From assembly GCF_021283305.1 (NCBI RefSeq), contig NZ_JAJSOK010000004.1:173304-237303 (forward strand): a DNA stretch of 64,000 bases, written 5' to 3'. Both the position numbers and the translations under genes were made by a program. Below, piece after piece: positions 34,858 through 43,680 of this stretch (position 1 is the stretch's first letter; each line of letters starts with the position of its first letter). The notes beneath the pieces were generated by a model. The model saw only the letters and a program-made list of their open reading frames with translations, did not search any database and had not been told where the DNA came from. Source of the stretch: Pseudonocardia kujensis. GTDB taxonomy: Bacteria; Actinomycetota; Actinomycetes; Mycobacteriales; Pseudonocardiaceae.

Positions 34858-36546
34858 TCAGCCCGGGCAGGCGGCGGGGGCAGGCACCCGCAGTCGCGTC
34901 TCGCCGTGCCCGCGGTCGGTGACGACGACCTCGGCTCCGCCCGCTCCGTCCGGTGCGGCGTGGACGGTGACGGCTCCGCCCTCCGGGCGCGGCTCGATGT
35001 GCTGCTGCACCGTCTCGCGGACGAGCACCAGCACCTGCAGCGGCGCGACGGCGACGTCGTCCGGCCGGAGCCCGTCCTCGACCGTCACGGTCGCCTCCAG
35101 GCGGCGGCCGAAGCGGGCCTGCTCGATCGCGAGATAGGCGCGGACCGCGGCCAGCTCGTCGGCGAGCGGGATCTCCGGGGTGCCGACGCGGTCGGCGGTG
35201 CGGCTGAGGTCGGCGAACCCGAGCAGGAGCTCGCGGGCCTGCCCGGGGTCGGTGCGCATCAGGGCCGCGATCGTGTTGAAGGCGTTGTAGACGAAGTGCT
35301 GCTCGAGGCTGCGGTTGATCGAGCTGGCGGGCGCCGCCGGCGCGAGGCCGGTGGTCTCGCGCGGCACCGCGGGGAGGGCGGGCGGTTCGGGCCCGGCCGA
35401 GGCCGGCGAGGCGGCCGGTGCCGCCGGAGCGGGCGCGGCGTGCGGGCGCCGGCCGTGCTCCTGTGGCGGACGGACCTGCCCGGTGCGCCGGCCCGGGCCC
35501 CAGACCCCCGCCCCGTCGTCGGCCTGCGTGGTGCGGTCGTGGTCCCAGGGGGTGCCCGCCCACTCCTGCTGCCCGACCTCGCCGGGCCGCAGGATCCCCC
35601 GCCACACCGGCAGCCGCAGGTGGGCGCCGCGGGTCCAGCCCTGGTACTCGGCCTGCCCGACGAGCCGGGGCACGAGCCAGCGAGCGTCCGCGGCCACCGC
35701 CTCGGGCACGGCGCCCGGCCCGGCGGCCGCGAACGGGGAGATCTGTGCGTTCAGGGTGCGGAGCAGCTCGCCGAGGTCGCGGCGCGCGGGCCCGGAGCCG
35801 ATCCCCACCCGTCCGACGTACCGCAGGGGGCCGAGGGGCTCGCCCGGCGCGGGCGGGGTCTCGGGGATCCCGAGCAGCAGCGCACCGACGCGACCGGGGC
35901 GGTTCCGCTCGGCCGGCATCCACCCCCCGACGACGACCGGGCGCGCGCGCCGCAGCGGCACCCGCAGCCAGTCCCGGGTGCGCCGGCCGGCCTTGTAGGC
36001 GGCGTCGACCCGCTTGAGGTGCAGCCCGTCGAGTCCGAAGCGCTCGGCGGCCTCCATCACGAACCGGGCCTCCGCCGCCGGGTGCGAGGGCGGCACCAGC
36101 ACGTGCGGCCCGGCGATGTCCAGGCCCTCCAGCAGCCGGCGCCGCTCGGCGTAGGGCCGGCGCAGCAAGGCGCGGCCGTCGAGCCAGAGCAGATCGGTCG
36201 CCACGAACCCGACGGGCACGCGGGCGCGCAGGGACTCCGAGGGCGCCACGGTCGAGGTGCGGCGCATCAGCGGACGCCGGCTGGGCCGGCCGGCGTCGTC
36301 GAGGGCCACGACCACACCGTCGAGCACCATGCCGGAGCCGCGCACCCGCTCGCCCAGCACGGAGAGCTCCGGAAAGCTGCGGGTGACGCTGCGCGCGGTC
36401 GAGGACAGCAGCCGGACGCGCCCGGGCCGGACGTACGCGACGCAGCGGAAGCCCGCCCAGGCGAACTCGACCGCCCAGTCGCCACCCCGCTCGCCGTCGG
36501 CCAGGTCCCCCTGGGAGGGGAGCATCGGCGGGACGACGTCGGGCAT
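34858..36546 (-). CDS. DNA-ligase-like domain fused to LytS-type histidine-kinase-like domain, both degenerate
   Basis: A single 562-residue open frame. Residues 1-330 follow the LigD/LigC ATP-dependent ligase fold: PPMLPSQGD, LDGVVVALDDAGRPS, FVATDLLWLDGRALL, KRVDAAYKAGRRTRDWL, VVVGGWMP and LRYVGRVGIGSG. The adenylation motif expected as EFKWDGxR reads EFAWAGFR (A29 and A31 for Lys and Asp); the motif III Glu is V78 and the motif IV Glu is D173. A Pro/Ala linker (about 355-408) leads to a LytS/YehU-type region: EQHFVYNAFNTIAALM with H417, then LADELAAVRAYLAIEQARFG. The N-box reads LVRETVQQHIEP where ENAVxHG is expected, and the ATP domain ends early. Function is unknown; ligation and autophosphorylation both look unlikely. 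ATG 36546 or GTG 36573. Confidence 0.8.
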   Translation of the reverse strand: MPDVVPPMLPSQGDLADGERGGDWAVEFAWAGFRCVAYVRPGRVRLLSSTARSVTRSFPELSVLGERVRGSGMVLDGVVVALDDAGRPSRRPLMRRTSTVAPSESLRARVPVGFVATDLLWLDGRALLRRPYAERRRLLEGLDIAGPHVLVPPSHPAAEARFVMEAAERFGLDGLHLKRVDAAYKAGRRTRDWLRVPLRRARPVVVGGWMPAERNRPGRVGALLLGIPETPPAPGEPLGPLRYVGRVGIGSGPARRDLGELLRTLNAQISPFAAAGPGAVPEAVAADARWLVPRLVGQAEYQGWTRGAHLRLPVWRGILRPGEVGQQEWAGTPWDHDRTTQADDGAGVWGPGRRTGQVRPPQEHGRRPHAAPAPAAPAASPASAGPEPPALPAVPRETTGLAPAAPASSINRSLEQHFVYNAFNTIAALMRTDPGQARELLLGFADLSRTADRVGTPEIPLADELAAVRAYLAIEQARFGRRLEATVTVEDGLRPDDVAVAPLQVLVLVRETVQQHIEPRPEGGAVTVHAAPDGAGGAEVVVTDRGHGETRLRVPAPAACPG

Positions 36547-36821
36547 GCCGCTGCCCGCTCCCCGCCCTGTCACGATCTCTACGGTAAACGGCCGAAAGGG
36601 CCGGATGTCACCTGATCGGCCGTACGGCGGTGGCAGCGCGCCCAGGGCGCCCCCCCGTGCGGCGGATGGTGGTCGGCGCACCGCACCTCCCTGCGGCCGG
36701 GCTCGCGGTCGGCTCGCCTCCGGCATCGGGATCGCGCTCGGCGCCGTGTTCCTGCTCCTCGGCCTGGCCCGGCAGGTCGGCCCGGCCCCGCCGGCGGGAG
36801 TCGTGGACAATCGGTGTCATC

Positions 36822-39356
36822 ATGACCGCCACCTCCGCCGCGCTGCTCACCGACCGCCTGCCCACCGGCGACGACCCGGACGCCCTGGTCGAGGTGTTCG
36901 CGGACTGGGCCTTCGAGGAGCGGGGACTCTCGCTCTACCCCGCCCAGGAGGAGGCGCTGCTGGAGATCGCGACCGGCGGCAACGTCATCCTCTCCACCCC
37001 CACCGGGTCCGGGAAGTCCCTGGTCGCGATCGCGGCGCACGCCGCCGCGCTCTCCCGGGGTGCCCGCACCTTCTACACCGCGCCGATCAAGGCGCTGGTC
37101 AGCGAGAAGTTCTTCGACCTGATCGACGTGTTCGGCGCGGACAAGGTCGGCATGCTCACCGGCGACGCCGCGGTGAACGAGGGCGCCGAGATCATCTGCT
37201 GCACCGCCGAGATCCTGGCCAACATCGCGCTGCGCCAGGGGGCGAAGGCCGACGTCGGCTCGGTGGTGATGGACGAGTTCCACTTCTACGCCGATCCGGA
37301 CCGCGGCTGGGCCTGGCAGGTGCCGCTGGTCGAGCTGCCCCAGGCGCAGTTCCTGCTGATGAGCGCCACGCTCGGCGACACCTCGTTCTTCCGGGACGAC
37401 CTCACCCGCCGCACCGGACGGGCCACCCGCGAGATCACCTCGGTCGAGCGGCCCGTGCCGCTGCACTACCGGTACGTCCTCACCCCGCTGCACGAGACGA
37501 TCACCGAGCTGCTCGAGACGCACGAGGCGCCGGTCTACGTCGTGCACTTCACCCAGCAGTCGGCCGTCGAGCGGGCGCAGGCACTGATGAGCGTCAACGT
37601 CACCTCGAAGGAGGAGAAGGCGGCCATCGCCGAGCTGATCGGCGACTTCCGGTTCACCGCCGGCTTCGGCAAGACCCTGTCCCGGCTGGTGCGGCACGGG
37701 ATCGGCGTGCACCACGCCGGCATGCTCCCCCGCTACCGGCGGCTCGTGGAGACCCTCGCCCAGGCCGGCCTGCTCAAGGTCATCTGCGGCACGGACACCC
37801 TCGGCGTCGGCATCAACGTCCCGATCCGGACCGTCCTGTTCACCGGCCTGTCGAAGTACGACGGCCGGCGCACCCGCCCGCTCAAGGCGCGCGAGTTCCA
37901 CCAGATCGCGGGGCGGGCCGGCCGGGCCGGCTACGACACCGTCGGCACGGTCGTCGCCGAGGCGCCCGAGCACGAGATCGAGAACCACAAGGCCCTGCAG
38001 AAGGCCGGCGACGACCCCAGGAAGCGCCGCCGCGTGGTGCGCAAGCAGCCGCCGGAGGGCTTCGTCGGCTGGTCGCAGACCTCCTACGAGAAGCTGCAGA
38101 CCGCCCAGCCCGAGGCGTTGACCAGCCACTTCCACGTTTCGCATGCCATGCTGCTGAACGTGATCTCCCGCCCGGGGGACGCCTTCGCCGCGATGCGGCA
38201 CCTGCTCGAGGACAACCACGAGCCGCGCCCCCGGCAGCGCAAGCACATCCTGCGCGCCATCGCGATCTACCGGGCCCTGCTCGCCGCGGGCGTGGTGGAG
38301 AAGCTCGACGAGCCCGACGCCGAGGGCCGCACGGTCCGGCTCGTCGGCGACCTCCAGCTCGACTTCGCGCTCAACCAGCCGCTGTCGCCGTTCGCCCTCG
38401 CCGCCTTCGACCTGCTCGACCGCGAGGCGCCGTCGTACGCCCACGACGTCGTCTCGGTGGTGGAGGCGACGCTCGACGACCCGCGCCCCGTGCTCTACGC
38501 CCAGGAGAACAAGGCCAAGGGCGAGGCGGTCGCGGCGATGAAGGCCGAGGGCATCGAGTACGAGGAGCGGATGACGCTGCTCGAGGACGTCTCGTACCCG
38601 AAGCCGCTCGAGGAGCTGCTGGTCGGCGCGCTGGAGACCTACCGGCGCGGCGCGCCGTGGGTGGAGGACGCCCGGCTCTCGCCCAAGTCCGTGGTGCGGG
38701 ACATGTCCGAGCGCGCTATGACCTTCCACGAGTACGTGGCCTTCTACCAGCTCGCCCGCTCCGAGGGGCTGGTGCTGCGGTACCTCGCGGACTGCTACCG
38801 GGCGCTGCGGCAGACCGTGCCCGAGCACGCGCGGACCGACGAGCTGACCGACCTCATCGAGTGGCTCGGCGAGCTGGTCCGCCAGGTCGACTCCAGCCTG
38901 CTCGACGAGTGGGAGAAGCTCGCCGCCGGCGGCGGGGTCGAGGACGAGTCCGCTCCCCCGTCGCTCGACCAGGGCCCGGCCGGGGTCACCCGTAACGCCC
39001 GGGCCTTCCGGGTGCTGGTGCGCAACGCGCTGTTCCGCCGGGTCGAGCTCGCCTCGCTCAACCGGTGGGACCTGCTCGGCGAGCTGGACAAGGAGTCCGG
39101 CTGGACCGGGGACCGCTGGCGGGAGGCGTTCCGGCCCTTCTTCGACCTGCACGGCTTCGGCGGCATCGGCATCGGCCCGAACGCCCGCGGCCCCAAGATG
39201 ATCGACATCGTCGAGGAGCCGGAGCGCTGGCTCGTCCGCCAGGTGATCGACGATCCCGAGGGCGACCACGACTGGGCCATCACCGCCGAGGTCGACCTGG
39301 CCGCGTCGGACGAGGCGGGCGAGGCCGTCGTCTGGATCACCGGCTTCGGCGACTAG
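36822..39356 (+). CDS. DEAD/DEAH-box helicase with DUF3516 C-terminus
   Basis: An 844-residue Ski2-like superfamily 2 helicase, probably acting on RNA. Walker A STPTGSGKSLVAIAAHA, motif II VVMDEFHFYAD (DEFH instead of the usual DEVH), motif III LLMSATLGD, and motif VI FHQIAGRAGRAGYD are in order within the first 430 residues. The C-terminal half (about 440-844) matches the DUF3516 helicases of actinobacteria, ending IVEEPERWLVRQVIDDPEGD. The ATG at 36822 follows GTGTCATC with no clear ribosome site. It diverges from the ligase/kinase fusion across 275 bp. Confidence 0.88.
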   Translation: MTATSAALLTDRLPTGDDPDALVEVFADWAFEERGLSLYPAQEEALLEIATGGNVILSTPTGSGKSLVAIAAHAAALSRGARTFYTAPIKALVSEKFFDLIDVFGADKVGMLTGDAAVNEGAEIICCTAEILANIALRQGAKADVGSVVMDEFHFYADPDRGWAWQVPLVELPQAQFLLMSATLGDTSFFRDDLTRRTGRATREITSVERPVPLHYRYVLTPLHETITELLETHEAPVYVVHFTQQSAVERAQALMSVNVTSKEEKAAIAELIGDFRFTAGFGKTLSRLVRHGIGVHHAGMLPRYRRLVETLAQAGLLKVICGTDTLGVGINVPIRTVLFTGLSKYDGRRTRPLKAREFHQIAGRAGRAGYDTVGTVVAEAPEHEIENHKALQKAGDDPRKRRRVVRKQPPEGFVGWSQTSYEKLQTAQPEALTSHFHVSHAMLLNVISRPGDAFAAMRHLLEDNHEPRPRQRKHILRAIAIYRALLAAGVVEKLDEPDAEGRTVRLVGDLQLDFALNQPLSPFALAAFDLLDREAPSYAHDVVSVVEATLDDPRPVLYAQENKAKGEAVAAMKAEGIEYEERMTLLEDVSYPKPLEELLVGALETYRRGAPWVEDARLSPKSVVRDMSERAMTFHEYVAFYQLARSEGLVLRYLADCYRALRQTVPEHARTDELTDLIEWLGELVRQVDSSLLDEWEKLAAGGGVEDESAPPSLDQGPAGVTRNARAFRVLVRNALFRRVELASLNRWDLLGELDKESGWTGDRWREAFRPFFDLHGFGGIGIGPNARGPKMIDIVEEPERWLVRQVIDDPEGDHDWAITAEVDLAASDEAGEAVVWITGFGD

Positions 39357-39360
39357 GAGC

Positions 39361-40545
39361 CTAGGACAGGGCTCGTGCCCGGGGCAGGAGCACCGGTGCG
39401 GCGAGGATCAGCACCCCGGCGACGCCGATCGCCGTGCGGGTGCCCACCGCCTCGGCGAGCACCCCGGCCAGGGCGGTGAGCAGCGCGACCGCGGTGCCCG
39501 TGCCGATCGACCAGGCCGCGAGCGTGCGGGCCACGCGGTCGTCGGGGGTCCGCTCGAGGCGGTACGTGGCGAGGACCGGGTTGTACAGGCTCATCCCGAC
39601 GATCATCGCGAACTCCACGGCGATCACCGTGACCAGCCCGGCCGCCCCGGCGGGGACGAACGCCAGGCCCGGCAGCCACACCGCACGCACCGCGCCGACG
39701 GTCCGGAGCACGCGCCGGGTACCGACACGCTCGACCACGCGGCGGGCCGTCCGGGACCCGACGAGGCCGCCGAGGCACGGCGCGGCGAACGCGAGCCCGT
39801 ACTGCCACGGCGCGAACCCGAGGTCCCGGAGCAGGAGGACGGCCAGCAGCGGCTCGGTCGCCATGACCAGCCCGTTGACGAGCATCGTGTTGAGGTAGAG
39901 CCCGCGCAGGCCGGGATGGGTGAGCAGGTGGCGCCAGCCGTCGAGCAGCTCGCCGGCGCGGACCCGGGGCCGGATCGCCCGCGTCTCCCCGCCCCCGATC
40001 GCCGTCAGGCCGAGCGCCGAGGCGAGGTAGCTGACCGCGTCGAGGACCACGGTGGTCACGGGCCCGAACAGCCCGATCGCCGCTCCGCCGAGGGGCGGCC
40101 CGACGACGAGCGCGCTCCAGGTCGTCGACTCGAGGCGGGAGTTCGCCCGGAGCAGCTCCGGCCCCGGCAGCAGCGCCTTGAGGTACGCACCGGTGGCCGC
40201 GGTGGAGGCGATCTTGGCGGCGGCCACCACGGCGGACACGACCATCAGCTGCGCGATGCCGAGGACACCGACCGCGGCCGCCACCGGCACGCTGACCGTC
40301 GCCGCGAACCGGACCAGGTCCGTGGCGATCATGACGGGCCGCTTGCGCCGGCGCTCGATCCACGGCGCGAGCGGCACCGCGAGCAGCGCGCCCACGGCGG
40401 GGCCCACCGCGGACTGCGCGGCGACCTCGGCCGGCCCGGCGCCCACGACCAGCACGGCGAGCAACGGCAGCGCGCCGAACCCGAGCCCCGACCCGTATGC
40501 GCTGAGGGCGTAGGCGGTCCACAGCAGCCGGAAGCGACGATCCAC
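39361..40545 (-). CDS. MFS transporter (enterobactin-exporter-like fold)
   Basis: A 394-residue membrane protein with about 11-12 helices. It begins FRLLWTAYALSAYGSGL, with the loop 2-3 region PLAPWIERRRKRPVMIATD, then the mid-protein ANSRLESTTWSALVVGPPLGG that is typical of the EntS-like MFS_3 group. It is probably an exporter of unknown substrate. The GTG start at 40545 is shared-promoter facing: a LysR-family gene starts 90 bp away on the other strand with a dyad between. Its stop is 4 bp from the convergent helicase stop. Confidence 0.82.
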   Translation of the reverse strand: MDRRFRLLWTAYALSAYGSGLGFGALPLLAVLVVGAGPAEVAAQSAVGPAVGALLAVPLAPWIERRRKRPVMIATDLVRFAATVSVPVAAAVGVLGIAQLMVVSAVVAAAKIASTAATGAYLKALLPGPELLRANSRLESTTWSALVVGPPLGGAAIGLFGPVTTVVLDAVSYLASALGLTAIGGGETRAIRPRVRAGELLDGWRHLLTHPGLRGLYLNTMLVNGLVMATEPLLAVLLLRDLGFAPWQYGLAFAAPCLGGLVGSRTARRVVERVGTRRVLRTVGAVRAVWLPGLAFVPAGAAGLVTVIAVEFAMIVGMSLYNPVLATYRLERTPDDRVARTLAAWSIGTGTAVALLTALAGVLAEAVGTRTAIGVAGVLILAAPVLLPRARALS

Positions 40546-40602
40546 GACCAGGACCGAAGCCGATCACCGACCCGGACGCCAACAACGCGACCATCGGCGA
40601 GT

Positions 40603-40619
40603 CACAACCGCTGGTTGTG
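40603..40619. promoter_or_regulatory. LysR-type operator dyad CACAACC-GCT-GGTTGTG
   Basis: A perfect 7-bp-arm dyad lies between the divergent MFS and LysR genes, 17 bp before the LysR GTG (40636) and 58 bp from the MFS GTG (40545). Divergent placement next to its own regulator is the classic LysR arrangement, suggesting autorepression and control of the exporter. Confidence 0.75.
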
Positions 40620-40635
40620 GCACTACCGTTCCGGT

Positions 40636-41586
40636 GTGGACCTTGATGCCGTGCGCACCGCCGTCGCCGCGGCGGACACCGGCCGGTTCCAGGACGCGGC
40701 CGATGCCCTCGCACTCACCCAACAGGCCGTGTCGAAGCGCATCGCCGCCCTGGAACGCGCTCTCGGCGTCCGGCTCTTCGCGCGCACCCCTCGCGGCGTC
40801 ACCCTCACCGTCGACGGTCAGGCCTTCCTCCCCCACGCCCGCGAGCTCCTCCGGGTCGCGGCCCGGGCGGAGGCGGCCGTCCGGCCCGGGCGGCGTGCCC
40901 TGCGCGTGGACGTCCTGAGCCGCCGGATCGCGCCCGCGGGTGCCCTGCAGGACTTCCACCGGCGGCACCCGGACGTCGAGCTGGACGTCGTGGCCCTCAC
41001 CGCGGACGTCGACGGCGCCGTCGCGGCGGTGGAGGCCGGCACGATCGACGCGACCTTCCACGCGGTGCCGCGCCCGCTGCCGGCGTCGATCGCCGCGGAC
41101 CACGCCCTCGACGACCCCCACCAGCTCCTCGTCGGCCCCCGCCACCCGCTCGCCGACGCTGCGGCGGTCACGCCCGCCGACCTCGTCGGACACCCGATCC
41201 GGATGCCCGGCCTCGCGCCCGGCACCGAGTGGGCCACCTACTACGACGAGCTGGCCGCGGCGTTCGGCCTGACGATCGACGTGCGGGGGCCGGTGTTCGG
41301 CTACGAGGTCTTCCACGCGGAGATCGCGGAGTCGGCGGAGCTCGCGACGCTGGTCGGCGAGGGCTCCCGGTACCTGTGGCCGGACCGCTACGACCTGCGC
41401 CGCATCCCCCTCCGCGACCCGGCGCCGGTGTACCCGATGTCGCTGATCCGGCGCACCGACAACCGGCACCCCGGCCTCGCGCGGCTGCGCGAACACCTCG
41501 CGGCGCACCGCCGCGAGGTGCCGGACGCCTGGCTCCCGAGCTGGGTCAGCCGAGCGGGCTCCGCGGCAGCAGCCGGTCGGCGATGA
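40636..41586 (+). CDS. LysR-family transcriptional regulator
   Basis: A 316-residue regulator. The N-terminal winged helix-turn-helix is VDLDAVRTAVAAADTGRFQD followed by ALALTQQAVSKRIAALERALG and VRLFARTPRGVTLTVDG. The effector domain (about 90-295) has the usual two subdomains. The GTG at 40636 places the helix-turn-helix normally. Its last 41 bp overlap the end of the convergent acyl-CoA dehydrogenase gene. The dyad at 40603 and the divergent MFS gene indicate its target. Confidence 0.9.
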   Translation: MDLDAVRTAVAAADTGRFQDAADALALTQQAVSKRIAALERALGVRLFARTPRGVTLTVDGQAFLPHARELLRVAARAEAAVRPGRRALRVDVLSRRIAPAGALQDFHRRHPDVELDVVALTADVDGAVAAVEAGTIDATFHAVPRPLPASIAADHALDDPHQLLVGPRHPLADAAAVTPADLVGHPIRMPGLAPGTEWATYYDELAAAFGLTIDVRGPVFGYEVFHAEIAESAELATLVGEGSRYLWPDRYDLRRIPLRDPAPVYPMSLIRRTDNRHPGLARLREHLAAHRREVPDAWLPSWVSRAGSAAAAGRR

Positions 41587-42742
41587 TCTTCTGCTGGATC
41601 TCGCTGGTGCCCTCGAAGATCGTGGTGAGCCGGGCGTCGCGCCAGTAGCGCTCGACGCGGTGCTCGGTGGTGTAGCCGTTGCCGCCGTGCAGCTGGATGC
41701 CGTCCCCGGTGACCTCGGCGGCCATCTCGGTGGCCAGCAGCTTCACCATCGCCGCCTCCCGCTCGCACGGTTCGCCCTGGTCCAGCCGCTGTGCGACGTG
41801 CTGGTAGAACGACCGCGCCTGCTCGACCTTCGCGGCCATCGTGGCGAGCTTGAACCGGACGGCCTGGAAGTCGGCGATCGGGTGCTCGAACTGCTCGCGC
41901 TCCTGCAGGTAGACGATGCAGTCCTCGACGGCGCCCCGGGCGAGCCCCACCGCGCGGGCCGCGGTGTGCACGCGGGCGATGTTGAGCCACTGCTGGGCCT
42001 CCGCGAAGCCCTGCTCGCCGAGCAGGTTCGCGGCGGGGACGCGCAGCCCGTCGAACTCCAGGTCCCACGTCACGAAGCCGTGGTACCCGATCTTGTCGAT
42101 CGGGGTGCCGGAGAGGCCCTCGGGGAAGGCGTCCCGCTCCTTCTCGAGGACGAGGGTCGCCAGCCCCGCGGACCGCTTCTCCCCCGGCTCCGGGTCCGAC
42201 GTCCGCACGAGGATCTGCAGGAAGTCCGCGGCCTTCGCGTTCCCGATCCACCGCTTGCGACCGGTGATCACGAAGTCGTCCCCGTCGCGCTCCGCACGGG
42301 TGGCGACGGCGGCGAGGTCCGACCCCGCCTCCGGCTCCGAGAGGGCGATGGCCCCGATCCACGTGCCGGCGGCGCTGCGACGCAACAGCTCCGCCCTGCG
42401 GGCCTCGTCGGCCACGCCGGTGCCCGCCCCCTGTGCGCGGGCGATGATGCTGCCCACGCTCATCCAGCCCCGGGCCAGCTCCTCGGCGATCATGCAGTAC
42501 TCGAAGGCGCCGAGCCCCAGCCCGCCGTGCTCGCGCGGCACGGTGATGCCGAAGTAGCCGAGCTCCGCCATCTCGTCGAGCAGCGAGCGCGGGATCTCGC
42601 CCTTGACCTTGTCCAGCTCGTCCGCGGCGGGCAGGACGCGCTCGGCGGCGAAGGCGCGGGCCTGCTCCTGCAGCTTCTCCCGCTCCGGCGTGTGGAACGG
42701 GGCGGGGACGACCGGGACGGGCGGGGCCAGGAAGTCGCTCAT
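41546..42742 (-). CDS. Acyl-CoA dehydrogenase
   Basis: A 398-residue FAD enzyme. Motifs are GAIALSEPEAGSDLAAVATRA, ITGRKRWIGNAKAAD, IQLHGGNGYTTEHRVERYWRD and the catalytic base Glu in TTIFEGTSEIQQKIIADRLL. Unlike the paralogue at 6349, it carries the more common TIFEGTSEIQ ending of straight- or branched-chain enzymes. The ATG at 42742 gives a normal start. It stands alone between the convergent LysR gene and the DUF742 gene; substrate is not predictable. Confidence 0.88.
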   Translation of the reverse strand: MSDFLAPPVPVVPAPFHTPEREKLQEQARAFAAERVLPAADELDKVKGEIPRSLLDEMAELGYFGITVPREHGGLGLGAFEYCMIAEELARGWMSVGSIIARAQGAGTGVADEARRAELLRRSAAGTWIGAIALSEPEAGSDLAAVATRAERDGDDFVITGRKRWIGNAKAADFLQILVRTSDPEPGEKRSAGLATLVLEKERDAFPEGLSGTPIDKIGYHGFVTWDLEFDGLRVPAANLLGEQGFAEAQQWLNIARVHTAARAVGLARGAVEDCIVYLQEREQFEHPIADFQAVRFKLATMAAKVEQARSFYQHVAQRLDQGEPCEREAAMVKLLATEMAAEVTGDGIQLHGGNGYTTEHRVERYWRDARLTTIFEGTSEIQQKIIADRLLPRSPLG

Positions 42743-42838
42743 GGAGGTTGTTGTGCCACATCGCGACCCCGCGCGCCCGCCGGGACCGGCCGATCGGGCA
42801 GGCCGGACCCGTTCGCCGGAGCCGGGGAGGAGAGTCGG

Positions 42839-43408
42839 TCAGAGCCGGCGCAGGCCGCTGAGCACCCGTTCCATCAGGGCCAGGTCCGGACCCTCGGCCG
42901 TGACCGTGCGGTGCACCTCGAGCCCGCCCGTCACCGCCAGGTCGCCGACCACGACCCGGGCCACACCGAGCGGCATGCCCATGATCGCGCCCACCTCGGC
43001 GACGGACCGCGGCTCGCGACACAGCTCCAGGATCGGCAGGTGCTCGGCGAGCTCCGCACGGCGCAGGGCCGCGGGCGGGGTCGACACCAGCGTCTCCATG
43101 GCCAGCTCGTAGCGGGAGCGGGTGCGGCCCTTCGTGTAGAAGTACGGCCGCACGGCGAGCGAGCGGCCGCGCACGTCGTGGCCGTGCTCGTCGTCGACGT
43201 CCTCGACCGGGCGGTCCGGGCGCGGCGGCACCCGCTCGGACACGACCGGGATCTCCGCGGTGTCCGCCTCGTCCGCGGTCCGCCGCCCGGGCCCGCTGCC
43301 GGAGGCGCCCGCTGCCGACTCCTCGGCCTTCTTGCGCCGCCGTTTCCGGGGCGCGCCGCCGAAGCGGGCACCGGTGAGGCCGATGTCGAAGTCGTCGGCG
43401 GGCGTCAT
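42839..43408 (-). CDS. DUF742 protein (conservon CvnC-like), orphan
   Basis: A 189-residue protein. The C-terminal half is the DUF742 domain: RSLAVRPYFYTKGRTRSRYE, then SVAEVGAIMGMPLGVARVVV (a helix-turn-helix-like segment) and VHRTVTAEGPDLALMERVLSGLRRL. The first 95 residues are charged, with a KRRRKK cluster and acidic runs. DUF742 proteins normally sit in conservons with a sensor kinase, a Roadblock/LC7 protein and a small GTPase; none of these is adjacent here. The ATG at 43408 follows AGGGAG. Confidence 0.85.
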   Translation of the reverse strand: MTPADDFDIGLTGARFGGAPRKRRRKKAEESAAGASGSGPGRRTADEADTAEIPVVSERVPPRPDRPVEDVDDEHGHDVRGRSLAVRPYFYTKGRTRSRYELAMETLVSTPPAALRRAELAEHLPILELCREPRSVAEVGAIMGMPLGVARVVVGDLAVTGGLEVHRTVTAEGPDLALMERVLSGLRRL

Positions 43409-43680
43409 GGGTCTCCCTGATCGCGGTGCGGAGCGTGGAGCGGTCTGCACCGTCCCGGGGGCGTGTTACGCAGTCGTGACGCCGGCGTTCCACCGGCATG
43501 ACGATCGCTCTCCGTGGTCCGTCTCCGGCGAACGGGTGACGGAAGCGCTGCCCAGTGTCACCATCACGCCGGACGAACCCGCCGAAAGGGGACGAGCGGG
43601 ACCGTCACCCCTGCTGATGATCATCGTGGTCGGGCCGTCACCACCCCTCGGCGTCGCGGATCCGCGGCTACAGTCCCCCG

